64,000 nucleotides of DNA, taken from NCBI RefSeq assembly GCF_900100965.1, contig NZ_FMUJ01000002.1, positions 1,228,524 through 1,292,523 of the forward strand. Direction: 5' to 3'. The notes beneath the pieces are model-generated. The model saw only the letters and a list, made by a program, of their open reading frames with translations, had not been told where the DNA came from and did no database searches. Below are positions 40,751 to 49,813 of this stretch, one piece after another (the first letter of the stretch is position 1; every line of letters starts with the position of its first letter). The translations under genes were made by a program, and so were the position numbers. This DNA is from Variovorax sp. EL159. GTDB lineage: Bacteria; Pseudomonadota; Gammaproteobacteria; Burkholderiales; Burkholderiaceae_C.

Positions 40751-42313
40751 ATGGCCACCGCCGCTCCTGCATACGTTGCGCATCCACCGCTCGAAGGCGC
40801 CGCCCGCGTCTGGGGTACGGTTGCGCTGTCCGCGGCAACTTTCATGAACGTGCTCGATTCGTCGATCGCGAACGTGTCGTTGCCCGCCATCTCGGGCGAC
40901 CTTGGCGTGAGCACCACGCAAGGCACCTGGGTCATTACCAGCTTCGCGGTGGCCAACGCCATCGCGGTGCCGCTCACCGGCTTCATGACGCAGCGCTTCG
41001 GGCAGGTCCGCCTGTTCATGGCCAGCGTGATCCTGTTCATGATCAGCTCGCTGCTGTGCGGCCTGGCGCCGAACATGACCACGCTGATCCTGTTCCGCGC
41101 GCTGCAGGGCTTCGTCGCGGGGCCGATGATCCCGCTGTCGCAGACGCTGCTGCTGTCGAGCTATCCGAAGGCCAAGGCCGGCCTGGCAATGGCGATGTGG
41201 TCCATGACCACGCTGGTCGCGCCGGTGATGGGGCCGCTGCTCGGCGGCTGGATCACCGACAACATCTCGTGGCCGTGGATCTTCTACATCAACATCCCGG
41301 TCGGCATCGTCGCGGCCTCCATCACGTGGGCGCTCTATCACAAGCGAGAGAGCGTCACGCACAAGGTGCCCATCGACGCCATCGGCCTGGCGCTGCTGGT
41401 GCTGTGGGTCGGCTCGCTGCAGCTGATGCTCGACAAGGGCAAGGAGCTCGACTGGTTCCATTCGCCGCAGATCGTCGCGATGGCCGTGGTGGCGGTGGTC
41501 GGCTTCGGGTTCTTCCTGATCTGGGAGCTGACCGACAAGCACCCGGTGGTCGACCTGTCGCTGTTCAAGCGCCGCAACTTCTGGTCGGGCGCCGTGGCAA
41601 CGGCCGTGGCCTACGGCCTGTTCTTCGGCAACGTGGTGCTGCTGCCGCTGTGGCTGCAGCAATGGATGGGCTACACCGCCACGCAGGCGGGGATGATCAT
41701 GGCGCCCGTGGGGCTGCTGGCGATCTTCCTGTCGCCGGTGGTGGGGCTCACGGTGGGCAAGGTCGATCCGCGCCGCTATGCCACGTTCTCGTTCCTGGTG
41801 TTCGCGCTGGTGCTGTGGATGCGCTCGAACTTCAACACCCAGGCCGACTTCGGCACGATCATCATCCCGACCGTGATCCAGGGCATTGCCATGGCGTTCT
41901 TCTTCATCCCGCTGGTGACGCTGACGCTCTCGGGCCTGACGCCCGATCGCATCCCCGCCGCCTCGGGCCTGTCGAACTTCCTGCGGATCACGGCCGGCGC
42001 CATGGGCACGTCGCTCACGACCACGCTGTGGGACAACCGCGCGACGCTGCACCACTCGCAGCTTGCGGAGACGATCAACCAGGGCAACAACACGGCCACC
42101 AGTGCCATGGCCGGGCTCGCCAGCAATGGCTTCAGCACCGACCAGGTGCTAGGGCAGATGAATCGCATCGTCGACCAGCAGGCCTACATGCTGGCCACGA
42201 ACGACATCTTCTATGCCTCGGCGATCCTGTTCCTGCTGCTGATTCCGCTGGTGTGGCTGGCCAAGCCGCAAAAGGGCGGCGCGGGCGGCGACGCCGCAGC
42301 CGGCGCGCACTGA
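40751..42313 (+). CDS. emrB: EmrB/QacA-type MFS drug exporter (DHA2 family)
   Basis: This 520-residue protein has 14 predicted helices. Family motifs include LDSSIANVSLPAISGDL (motif D1) and GPLLGGWITDNISWPWIFYINIPVG (motif C). It exports hydrophobic compounds by proton antiport through EmrA and the outer-membrane channel. It is the last gene of the MarR-led operon and is followed by a strong terminator. Confidence 0.93.
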   Translation: MATAAPAYVAHPPLEGAARVWGTVALSAATFMNVLDSSIANVSLPAISGDLGVSTTQGTWVITSFAVANAIAVPLTGFMTQRFGQVRLFMASVILFMISSLLCGLAPNMTTLILFRALQGFVAGPMIPLSQTLLLSSYPKAKAGLAMAMWSMTTLVAPVMGPLLGGWITDNISWPWIFYINIPVGIVAASITWALYHKRESVTHKVPIDAIGLALLVLWVGSLQLMLDKGKELDWFHSPQIVAMAVVAVVGFGFFLIWELTDKHPVVDLSLFKRRNFWSGAVATAVAYGLFFGNVVLLPLWLQQWMGYTATQAGMIMAPVGLLAIFLSPVVGLTVGKVDPRRYATFSFLVFALVLWMRSNFNTQADFGTIIIPTVIQGIAMAFFFIPLVTLTLSGLTPDRIPAASGLSNFLRITAGAMGTSLTTTLWDNRATLHHSQLAETINQGNNTATSAMAGLASNGFSTDQVLGQMNRIVDQQAYMLATNDIFYASAILFLLLIPLVWLAKPQKGGAGGDAAAGAH

Positions 42314-42342
42314 CCACCACGCGCTTTCCCGTCACCCATCGC

Positions 42343-42379
42343 AACCCCCAGGCTTCTTCGAGAACCCTGGGGGTTTCTT
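42343..42379 (+). terminator. Intrinsic terminator after emrB
   Basis: AACCCCCAGG (42343-42352) pairs with CCTGGGGGTT (42366-42375), followed by TCTTTC. It lies 30 bases after the emrB stop and separates the efflux operon from the LysR gene. Confidence 0.88.
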
Positions 42380-42407
42380 TCGAAGCAAAGAGCCCAGAGC
42401 CCCGCAC

Positions 42408-43322
42408 ATGGATCAACTTGCCGCCATGAAGGCCTTTTGCGCGGTCGTGGAGGCCGGCGGCTTCACGGCCGCGGCCGAGGCGATGGATGTCTCGCACACG
42501 GTCGTCTCGCGCCACGTCAAGCAGCTCGAAGCCTCGCTGGGCGTGCAACTGCTCAACCGCACCACGCGGCGCTTTGCGCTCACGCAGGCCGGCCAGACCT
42601 ACTACGAGCACAGCCGGCAGATCCTCGACCAGGTCGAAGCGGCGGCGCTGCTCGTTGCGCAGCACCAGGTCGAGCCGACGGGCCTGCTGCGCATCAACGC
42701 GCCGATGTCGTTCGGCCTGGAAGAGCTGGCGCAATGGCTGCCCGACTTTCTCGATGCGCATGCCCGGGTCAAGGTCGACCTCGTTTGCAACGACCGCTTC
42801 GTCGACCTGATCGAAGAGGGGTTCGACGTGGGCCTGCGCCTGGCCTATTCGCTCTCGGACTCGACGCTGATCGTCAAGCGGCTGGCCAGCTTCGAGGAAT
42901 GGTGGGTGGCCGCGCCTGCCTATATTCAGCGGCACGGAACCCCTGTGGTACCCGCTGACCTGGCGGCGCACGAATGCCTCAACTATTCGCTGGCGGGCAA
43001 GGCCGGGCAACCCAGCTTTACCGCCGAAGACGGCAGCGTGCACACGGTCGATGTGGGCGGCCGATTGCAGGCCAACAGCGGCATCGTGCTGCGTGCGGCC
43101 GCGCTTGCCGGCACGGGAATCGCGGCGTCTCCGGTGTTCCTCGTGCGCGAGCATGTCGCGCGGGGCGAGCTGGTGCGCGTGCTGCCGGACTTTCGCCAGC
43201 AGCCGCTGAAGCTCTACGCGCTCTATCCGCAGAACAGGCACCTGTCGCCCAAGGTGCGCGCCTTCGTCGATTTCGCCGCCGCGCGCTACCTGTCGTCATC
43301 CGGCCAAGACGGCAACGACTGA
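42408..43322 (+). CDS. LysR-family transcriptional regulator
   Basis: This 304-residue regulator has an N-terminal winged helix (FTAAAEAMDVSHTVVSRHVKQLEASLGVQLLNRTTR) and a periplasmic-binding-like effector domain (about 90-295). The helix-turn-helix is complete. No divergent gene is present, so the target cannot be read from the context. It belongs to the CrgA/AaeR-like group often tied to redox or efflux genes. Confidence 0.92.
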   Translation: MDQLAAMKAFCAVVEAGGFTAAAEAMDVSHTVVSRHVKQLEASLGVQLLNRTTRRFALTQAGQTYYEHSRQILDQVEAAALLVAQHQVEPTGLLRINAPMSFGLEELAQWLPDFLDAHARVKVDLVCNDRFVDLIEEGFDVGLRLAYSLSDSTLIVKRLASFEEWWVAAPAYIQRHGTPVVPADLAAHECLNYSLAGKAGQPSFTAEDGSVHTVDVGGRLQANSGIVLRAAALAGTGIAASPVFLVREHVARGELVRVLPDFRQQPLKLYALYPQNRHLSPKVRAFVDFAAARYLSSSGQDGND

Positions 43323-43348
43323 GCTGCCTGCGGCAATGCGCTGGCCGA

Positions 43349-43993
43349 TCAGTTCAGCGCGGCGGCGGGCACCGATTCGACTCCGGCATCCAGCAGGCGC
43401 AGCACGTCGTCCGTGGTGCGCACTTCGGCCACGACGTCCGACACGCCACGCAGCGCCGCGCGATGCAGCTCGCGGTGGCCCAGCAGGCCGCCGTCGTCCA
43501 GATCCAGGTCGCGCGTCGCGCAGGCATCGCTCACGATGAGGCTCTGGTAGCCGCGCGGTGCCGCATCGAAGGCGGTGGCCGACACGCACATGTGCGTCAT
43601 GAGCCCGGTCAGGACCAGCGTCTTGATGCCTCGCGCCTGCAGCGCCGCTTCGAGCGGTGTGCCCGCGAAGGCACTCGGCGTTGCCTTCGTCAGCACGACG
43701 TGGCTAGGCGCAGGACGCAGCTCGGCATGAATGTCGAAGGCCTTGCTTCCCTCGGCAAAGATCGGACTGTCCGCCGGCGCCAGGTGCTGCGCGTGGAACA
43801 CCGGCATCGCGTGCCGGTCGGCCCAGTCGATCAGGCGCCGGGCCTGCCGCAGTGCCGCCAGGCCATCGGGAATGGGCATGCGCCCGTCGAAGTATTCGTT
43901 CTGGAAATCGATCGCGACCAACGCCGTGGTGGCGGGATCGAGGCGGGTCGTTGGCAGTGCGCCGGTGATGGCGCGGATGCTGGGGTGCTTCAT
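43349..43993 (-). CDS. Cysteine hydrolase of the isochorismatase superfamily
   Basis: This 214-residue enzyme has the superfamily catalytic triad: Asp in VAIDFQNEYF, Lys in LTKATPSAF and Cys in LMTHMCVSAT. The family hydrolyses amides or vinyl ethers such as nicotinamide or isochorismate; the substrate here is unknown. The start at 43993 (MKHPSIR) is preferred over an in-frame ATG at 44035. It is convergent with the LysR gene and 120 bases downstream of the AGE gene on the same strand. Confidence 0.88.
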   Translation of the reverse strand: MKHPSIRAITGALPTTRLDPATTALVAIDFQNEYFDGRMPIPDGLAALRQARRLIDWADRHAMPVFHAQHLAPADSPIFAEGSKAFDIHAELRPAPSHVVLTKATPSAFAGTPLEAALQARGIKTLVLTGLMTHMCVSATAFDAAPRGYQSLIVSDACATRDLDLDDGGLLGHRELHRAALRGVSDVVAEVRTTDDVLRLLDAGVESVPAAALN

Positions 43994-44113
43994 GCGGCTT
44001 CTCTGAGCGAGTGAAAGAAGCCACGAAGCGTACAAACCGGCGGCGCCGCGGTGTAGATGCGCAGCCGCACAAGATTTGTGCGAATCGTGAAGGCCGCTGT
44101 CTCGGTGGCCTCG

Positions 44114-45322
44114 CTACCTCGCGGCGTCGCCCAGCGCCTTCAGCACGTCGTAGCACGCGCCCATCGTGTGGTAGTCGGTCTTGCCGGCCGGGCTCTTCTC
44201 GTCGCTGATCTTCTGGTTCTGCGGCGTGAGGATGCGGTACCAGGCGCCATACCGGTGATCGACGAAATGCGCCCAGCTGTAGGCCCAGATGCTGTCGTAC
44301 CAGTTCCAGTAGCTCGCCTCTCCGGTGCGCACCGCGAGCAGGGCGGCGGCGGCGAAGCTCTCGGCCTGCACCCAGAAGTACTTGTCGGCATCGCACACCG
44401 CGCCATCGGGTCCGAAGCCGTACACCAGGCCGCCGTTGTCGGCGTCCCAGCCGCGGAACATGGCGGTGTCGAAGAAGTGACGGGCGCGCGGCAGGATCCA
44501 GTCTGCCCGCCGGTCTGCGGTGGCCAGGTGGCGTTCGAGCTGCAGGAGCAGCTTGGCCCATTCGGTCAGGTGCCCGGTCTGGAAACCCCAGGGCCGGAAG
44601 ATGTTCGTCTTGTCGCCGCGGTTGTAGGCCCAGTCGACCGACCAGTCCTGGCGGTAGTGTTCCCACACCAGCCCGTCGGCCAGCGCGGCCTGCCGGCCCG
44701 TGACGGCTTCCGCCAGCGTCAGCGCGCGGTCGAGGTAGCGGGTTTGCTGCGTGGCTTCCCACGCGGCCATCATGGCCTCGCACACGTGCATGTTGGCGTT
44801 CTGGCCGCGGTAGGCGCTCACGCGCCAGTCGGCGGTGGCTTCATCGGCGTAGAGCTGGTGCCTCGGCTCCCAGAAGTGCTGCTCCATCAACTGCCAGGTG
44901 CGGTCGAGGCCGGCGTGCGCCTCTTCGATGCCGGCCATCAGCGCGTGCGCATGCGCCAGCAGCACGAAAGCCAGGCCATAGCAGTGCTGCGTGCCGTCCT
45001 GCACGGTCGCGCGCTGCGCGTGCCAGTCGATCTGCCAGGCGTAGCCGCCTTGTGGTTGCGCGTGGGCGCGCTGCAGGAAGGCCAGGCCATGCCGCGCCGC
45101 CGCCAGCTGCTCCGGGCGGCCGAAGCGCCGGTAGGCCATCGCATGGTTGAACACGAAGCGTGCGCTGCTCACCAGATGGCGGGTGCGCTTGTCGTACACC
45201 GTGCCGTCGTCCTTGAAGAAATGGAAGAAGCCGCCCGAGGCGTCGAGGCAGCGTGGTTCATAGAACGCGAGCGTGTGCAGGATGTGGTCGGTCAGGAAAT
45301 CGGGAGAGCGGAAGTTCGGCAT
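44114..45322 (-). CDS. AGE-family sugar epimerase/isomerase
   Basis: This 402-residue (alpha/alpha)6-barrel protein belongs to the N-acylglucosamine 2-epimerase/D-mannose isomerase/YihS group. Conserved segments are YAWQIDW, HCYGLAFVLLAHA, YRGQNANMHVCEAMMAAWE, WGFQTGHLTEWAKLLLQLER and KTDYHTMGACYDVL, which carry the family histidines. Mannose-fructose isomerisation is the closest family activity; N-acetylglucosamine epimerase is less likely. It starts 15 bases after the DUF1479 gene and forms a two-gene operon with it. Confidence 0.88.
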   Translation of the reverse strand: MPNFRSPDFLTDHILHTLAFYEPRCLDASGGFFHFFKDDGTVYDKRTRHLVSSARFVFNHAMAYRRFGRPEQLAAARHGLAFLQRAHAQPQGGYAWQIDWHAQRATVQDGTQHCYGLAFVLLAHAHALMAGIEEAHAGLDRTWQLMEQHFWEPRHQLYADEATADWRVSAYRGQNANMHVCEAMMAAWEATQQTRYLDRALTLAEAVTGRQAALADGLVWEHYRQDWSVDWAYNRGDKTNIFRPWGFQTGHLTEWAKLLLQLERHLATADRRADWILPRARHFFDTAMFRGWDADNGGLVYGFGPDGAVCDADKYFWVQAESFAAAALLAVRTGEASYWNWYDSIWAYSWAHFVDHRYGAWYRILTPQNQKISDEKSPAGKTDYHTMGACYDVLKALGDAAR

Positions 45323-45337
45323 GGAAGGCGGTGTCTT

Positions 45338-46588
45338 TCAATCCCAGGGACACAGTCCCATCTGGCGCTTGCCAAGGGTCGTGAGATCGTCGAGTCGGGC
45401 GCGGCCCTTGAAGTTCACTTCGTAGTCTTCGGGCGCGAAATCGGGGCTGCTGCGGCCGGCCAGGAATGCAGGGGCCTGGCGTGCCATGAAGTCGTGGTTC
45501 CTCCTGCACCAGGGCGCGGCGGCGATGTAGATGACGCTGCTGTGCGCGCCGCCCCGGTGATGGTCTTCGACCGCATGGATCACGTCGGGGTGCCACCACA
45601 CGGTGTCGCCGGGCTCGACCTGCGGAATCGAGACCAGGCCCTCGCGCAGCGTGGCGTGCCATTCGGGCGTGGCGCCGAGTGCGCGGCCGGGCTGCGCACC
45701 GCAGAGGTTGCCTTCGGGCACGTCGGGCAGCAGGGCACGCAGCAGCATCCAGGGCGTGGTGCGCGCCACCGGCACCAGCCGCAGCGTGCCGTCGCCCGGC
45801 CCCTGGCGCGACAGCGCGGTCCAGCCCTGGAAGGTGCGAAAGGCCGAGCACACGGCGGGCGAGGGAATCTCGCGCGTGTCGATGCGGCCTTCGGCGTCGA
45901 AAGGGTCGAAGCGTGCGAGCTCGCCTTCGAAGACGTCGCGGTACACGGGCCTGAAGCTCGGCTCGCACCAGCGCTCGACCGAGCCGCCGTCGGAGTGCGG
46001 CGACAGGCCCAGCGTCGCATCGCCGGGCTCGCGCCGGCGGATGCGGTCGGCGTAGTTCGCCTGCCGGTCGGGGTCGAAGAAGCGCACGCCGTTCTTCTCA
46101 TACGTCCACAGCCGGTTGAGAAAGGCGCGCGTGCGGTCCATGGTCTCGGCCTGGCGTGCCTCCATCTGCGGGCGCGACCAGTAGAGCCCGAAGATCTGCG
46201 GCCGGCCCGAGGCCAGGGCGCTGAAGTACTTGTCGAGTCCGGCCTTCGCGTGGGCCAACTCGAAGTAGCCGTTGTCGTCGATGTAGTGATGGATCTCTTC
46301 GTTCCACGCCTGCACCTGCGCGGTATCGAACACGCCCCGCACCACCACACAGCCGCGCCGGCGAATGCGCTCGATCTGCCGCGCCGACACGCGGCCCTGC
46401 GCGATGTCCGCATAGCCGATCTCGGGCACCGCGCCGCCGGCCGCCTGCTCGGCTTGCACCAGCGCCACTTCGTCGCGCAGCCACTCGTTCTCGTGCAGAA
46501 AGCGCCATTGCAGATCGGGAACGCTCGCGCGCAGTGCGCGCTGCGCCTGCACGATGGCACGGGGGATGTCGTTCATCCAGTCGGTCAT
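45338..46588 (-). CDS. DUF1479 (YbiU-like) protein, putative Fe(II)/2-oxoglutarate oxygenase
   Basis: This 416-residue protein matches the DUF1479 length. It shows a facial-triad pattern: His198-x-Asp200 (SPHSDGG) and a distal histidine in WWHPDVIHAVED (333 or 338), as in cupin-fold Fe/2OG enzymes. The family has no well-known substrate. The operon with a sugar isomerase suggests that a sugar or sugar derivative is oxidised, which is inference. No Shine-Dalgarno is seen at the ATG at 46588; a 28-codon upstream frame ends over it (ATGA), so coupled translation is possible. Confidence 0.85.
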   Translation of the reverse strand: MTDWMNDIPRAIVQAQRALRASVPDLQWRFLHENEWLRDEVALVQAEQAAGGAVPEIGYADIAQGRVSARQIERIRRRGCVVVRGVFDTAQVQAWNEEIHHYIDDNGYFELAHAKAGLDKYFSALASGRPQIFGLYWSRPQMEARQAETMDRTRAFLNRLWTYEKNGVRFFDPDRQANYADRIRRREPGDATLGLSPHSDGGSVERWCEPSFRPVYRDVFEGELARFDPFDAEGRIDTREIPSPAVCSAFRTFQGWTALSRQGPGDGTLRLVPVARTTPWMLLRALLPDVPEGNLCGAQPGRALGATPEWHATLREGLVSIPQVEPGDTVWWHPDVIHAVEDHHRGGAHSSVIYIAAAPWCRRNHDFMARQAPAFLAGRSSPDFAPEDYEVNFKGRARLDDLTTLGKRQMGLCPWD

Positions 46589-46671
46589 GGCGTCCAGTCG
46601 GCCGCGGGCGCTTCGGCGTGAGCGTCGAAGAACATGGCGTTCGACAACAGGCGGTTCATGAGGCTGTGCAT
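46585..46671 (-). CDS. Possible 28-residue peptide coupled to DUF1479 translation
   Basis: A short frame, MHSLMNRLLSNAMFFDAHAE and eight more residues, ends with a TGA that overlaps the DUF1479 ATG by four bases. The downstream gene lacks its own ribosome site, so this could be a coupling leader. No strong ribosome site precedes it either, and chance cannot be excluded. Confidence 0.25.
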   Translation of the reverse strand: MHSLMNRLLSNAMFFDAHAEAPAADWTP

Positions 46672-47016
46672 CGGCTTTGGTGGGAAGGTCCGGCGGCAGT
46701 TTAGGTGGGCGTTCGCGCGGCGGCGTGCTGTGATTTCCCGGACGAAAGTCGGCGCAGCAAGCGCAACAAGCCGACGGTGGTGGTTGTGGCCCTGGCTGCA
46801 TCGCGAAGGTGCCGCGAACCTGCCCTTTGTCGTCGAGACGACAGTCGCGCCGCCTGAAGGCGACTGAACCGTGAAATGGTTGCAGTGCAGCATAGGCATT
46901 TGCCCCAGTATGCAAGCGCAGGGCGCCCACGAACAATCGGTCCGCGCTCCATGGTGGCGCGCCAAGATGGACCGCATGACCGACTTCTTTTTTCCGAACC
47001 CGGGCGACTTCGCGAG
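46672..47016. other. Non-coding divergent region between DUF1479 and livG
   Basis: About 345 bases between divergent transcription units. Two adjacent hairpins are visible: GTCGTC-GA-GACGAC (46829-46842) and AGTCGC...GCGACT (46843-46865). They lack a T-run, so they are not clear terminators. Promoters for both units should lie here, but no convincing -35/-10 pair was found. No further gene is supported. Confidence 0.5.
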
Positions 47017-47787
47017 ATGAGCGACGTCATTCTCGAAACACGCCAGCTCACCAAGGAATTCAAAGGGTTCACCGCGGTCAGCAAGGTCAACCTGTCGGTG
47101 GCGCGTGGTTCGATCCACGCGCTCATCGGTCCCAACGGTGCGGGTAAGACGACCTGCTTCAACCTGCTCACGAAGTTCCTCGAGCCGACCACCGGCACGA
47201 TCCTCTTCAATGGGCAGGACATCACGGGCGAGCGCCCCGCGCAGATCGCGCGGCGCGGCGTCATCCGCTCGTTCCAGATCTCGGCGGTGTTCCCGCACCT
47301 CACGCTGCTCGAGAACGTGCGGCTGGGCCTGCAGCGGCGGCTGGGCACCTCGTACCACTTCTGGAAGAGCGAGAAGTCGCTCAAGCCCTTGGATGCCAGA
47401 GCACGCGAGTTGCTGGCTGAAGTCGGCCTCGAAGAGCTCGCCGACGAACAGACCGTGAACCTGCCCTATGGCCGCAAGCGCGCGCTCGAGATCGCGACCA
47501 CGCTGGCCATGGAGCCCGAGCTGATGCTGCTGGACGAACCGACGCAGGGCATGGGCCACGAAGACGTGCACCGCGTGGCCGAACTCATCAAGCGCGTGTC
47601 GGCGGGGCGCACCATCTTGATGGTCGAACACAACATGAGCGTGGTCTCGACCATCGCCGACACCATCACGGTGCTGCAGCGCGGCGCGGTGCTGGCCGAA
47701 GGCCCGTACGCCGAGGTCTCGAAGAACCCGCAGGTCATGGAGGCCTACATGGGCACCACCGACGGCCAGCTGCAGGGAGCCCACTGA
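47017..47787 (+). CDS. livG: Branched-chain amino acid-type ABC importer, ATPase LivG
   Basis: This 256-residue ATPase has Walker A GPNGAGKTT, the family insert FQISAVFPHLTLLENV, signature-region LPYGRKRALEIATTLA, Walker B LMLLDEPTQGM and MVEHNM. The start at 47017 (MSDVILE) fits the family; an in-frame upstream ATG is not supported. It is the first gene of a six-gene importer operon. Confidence 0.93.
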   Translation: MSDVILETRQLTKEFKGFTAVSKVNLSVARGSIHALIGPNGAGKTTCFNLLTKFLEPTTGTILFNGQDITGERPAQIARRGVIRSFQISAVFPHLTLLENVRLGLQRRLGTSYHFWKSEKSLKPLDARARELLAEVGLEELADEQTVNLPYGRKRALEIATTLAMEPELMLLDEPTQGMGHEDVHRVAELIKRVSAGRTILMVEHNMSVVSTIADTITVLQRGAVLAEGPYAEVSKNPQVMEAYMGTTDGQLQGAH

Positions 47788-48494
47788 TGACCGCCGCACT
47801 GGAAATCAAGGGCCTGCAAGCCTGGTACGGCGAATCGCATGTGCTGCACGGCGTCGACATGGTCGTGCAGCCGGGCGAGGTCGTCACGCTGCTGGGCCGC
47901 AATGGTGCGGGCCGCACCACCACGCTGCGCGCCATCATGGGGCTGACCGGTGCGCGCAAGGGCAGCATCGAGGTCAATGGCAAGGAAACCATCAGCCTGC
48001 CGACGCACCGCATCGCGCACCTGGGCATTGGCTATTGCCCCGAAGAGCGCGGCATCTTCGCCAGCCTCTCGTGCGAAGAAAACCTGATGCTGCCGCCCGA
48101 GCTGAAAGGTGCGGGGCAGGGCATGTCGGTCGAAGAGATCTACACCATGTTCCCCAACCTGGCCGAGCGCCGCCACAGCCAGGGCACGCGCCTGTCGGGC
48201 GGCGAGCAGCAGATGCTGGCCGTGGCGCGCATCCTGCGCACCGGCGCCAAGCTGCTGCTGCTCGACGAGATTTCCGAAGGCCTCGCACCCGTCATCGTGC
48301 AGGCGCTGGCCCGCATGATCACCATGCTGCGCGCCAAGGGCTACACCATCGTCATGGTGGAGCAGAACTTCCGCTTCGCGGCGCCGCTGGCCGATCGCTT
48401 CTACGTGATGGAGCACGGCCGCATCGTCGAGAAGTTCGGCGCGGCCGAACTCGAAGCCAAGATGCCGGTGCTCACCGAGCTGCTCGGCGTTTGA
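47787..48494 (+). CDS. livF: Branched-chain amino acid-type ABC importer, ATPase LivF with altered Walker A
   Basis: This 235-residue ATPase has signature LSGGEQQMLAVARIL, Walker B LLLLDEISEGLAP and VMVEQNF. The Walker A motif reads GRNGAGRTT: the catalytic lysine is replaced by arginine at residue 43 (codon CGC at 47913-47915), with no other oddity. LivG keeps its lysine. If Arg43 blocks hydrolysis, the pair would work as an asymmetric ATPase. Its start overlaps the livG stop by one base. Confidence 0.92.
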   Translation: MTAALEIKGLQAWYGESHVLHGVDMVVQPGEVVTLLGRNGAGRTTTLRAIMGLTGARKGSIEVNGKETISLPTHRIAHLGIGYCPEERGIFASLSCEENLMLPPELKGAGQGMSVEEIYTMFPNLAERRHSQGTRLSGGEQQMLAVARILRTGAKLLLLDEISEGLAPVIVQALARMITMLRAKGYTIVMVEQNFRFAAPLADRFYVMEHGRIVEKFGAAELEAKMPVLTELLGV

Positions 48495-48558
48495 ACCCCA
48501 TCAAGTCCACAAGACCCGTTCCTTTCGTCCCACAAAGATTTCTTCAGGAGACAACAGC

Positions 48559-49755
48559 ATGAACAAGAAACTCGGCCTCATCGCAACCGCCATCGGCATC
48601 CTCGCATTGGGCGCAGGCGCCGCGCAGGCACAGGAAAAAGTGAAGATCGGCTTCGTCACCGACCTGTCGAGCCTGTATGCCGACCTGGAAGGCAAGGGCG
48701 GCGCCACGGCCATCCAGATGGCCATCGACGACTTCGGCGGCAAGGCGCTGGGCCAACCCATCGAGCTGCTGGTGGCCGACCACCAGAACAAGGCCGACAT
48801 CGCCGCCTCCAAGGCCCGCGAATGGATCGACACCGCTGGCGTGACGATGGTCTTCGGCGGCACCAACTCGGGCGTGGCGCTGGCCACCGCCAAGGTGGCG
48901 GAAGAAAAGAAGCGCGTGTACTTCAACAACGGCGCCGGCAGTTCGGTGCTCACCAACGAGCAGTGCAGCCCCTACACCGTGCACTATGCCTACGACACCG
49001 TGGCGCTGGCCAAGGGCACGGGCGCCGCGGTGGTCGATCGCGGTGGCAAGAGCTGGTTCTTCCTGACGGCCGACTACGCCTTCGGCCATGCGCTCGAAGC
49101 CGACACCACCAAGGTCGTGAAGGAGAAGGGCGGCACCGTGGTGGGCGCTGTGCGCCACCCGCTGAACGCGTCGGACTTCTCCTCGTTCCTGCTGCAGGCG
49201 CAGAACTCCAAGGCGCAGATCCTGGGCCTGGCCAATGCCGGCGGCGACACCATCAACTCGATCAAGGCCGCCAAGGAATTCGGCATCAACAAGACCATGA
49301 AGACCGCCGGCCTGCTGGTCTTCCTGAGCGATATCCACAGCCTGGGCCTGAAGAACACCGAAGGCCTGCTGCACACCACCAGCTGGTACTGGGACCTGAA
49401 CGACGAGTCGCGCAAGTTCGCCAACCGCTTCTTCGAGAAGACCAAGCGCATGCCGACCGACGTGCAGGCCGCCGACTACTCGGCCACCATGACCTACCTG
49501 AAGGCCGTGGCCGCCGCCAAGACCACCGACTCCGACAAGGTGATGGCGCAGCTCAAGAGCATGAAGATCGACGACTTCTACGGCAAGGGCCAGATCCGCG
49601 CCGACGGCAGCTTCATCCACGACATGTACCTGGTCGAAGTGAAGTCGCCCGCCGAATCCAAGAAGCCCTGGGACTACCTGAAGGTGCTCAAGACGCTGCC
49701 GGGCGACCAGGTCTTCACGACCAAGGCCGAGACCAAGTGCGCGCTCTGGAAGTAA
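48559..49755 (+). CDS. ABC importer periplasmic binding protein, first copy
   Basis: This 398-residue LivJ-like protein has a signal peptide (LGLIATAIGILALGAGAAQA, cut before QEKVKIGF). The ligand domain opens with KIGFVTDLSSLYADLEGKGG. It is close in sequence along its full length to the next gene product. Both end in ETKCALWK or ESKCALWK. AGGAGA precedes the ATG. The ligand cannot be read from sequence. Confidence 0.92.
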   Translation: MNKKLGLIATAIGILALGAGAAQAQEKVKIGFVTDLSSLYADLEGKGGATAIQMAIDDFGGKALGQPIELLVADHQNKADIAASKAREWIDTAGVTMVFGGTNSGVALATAKVAEEKKRVYFNNGAGSSVLTNEQCSPYTVHYAYDTVALAKGTGAAVVDRGGKSWFFLTADYAFGHALEADTTKVVKEKGGTVVGAVRHPLNASDFSSFLLQAQNSKAQILGLANAGGDTINSIKAAKEFGINKTMKTAGLLVFLSDIHSLGLKNTEGLLHTTSWYWDLNDESRKFANRFFEKTKRMPTDVQAADYSATMTYLKAVAAAKTTDSDKVMAQLKSMKIDDFYGKGQIRADGSFIHDMYLVEVKSPAESKKPWDYLKVLKTLPGDQVFTTKAETKCALWK

Positions 49756-49813
49756 ACGGCTGAAGCCGCGCCAGCAGACCTTTCCATCGAAGTCAAAAAA
49801 AGAGGATCACTCC

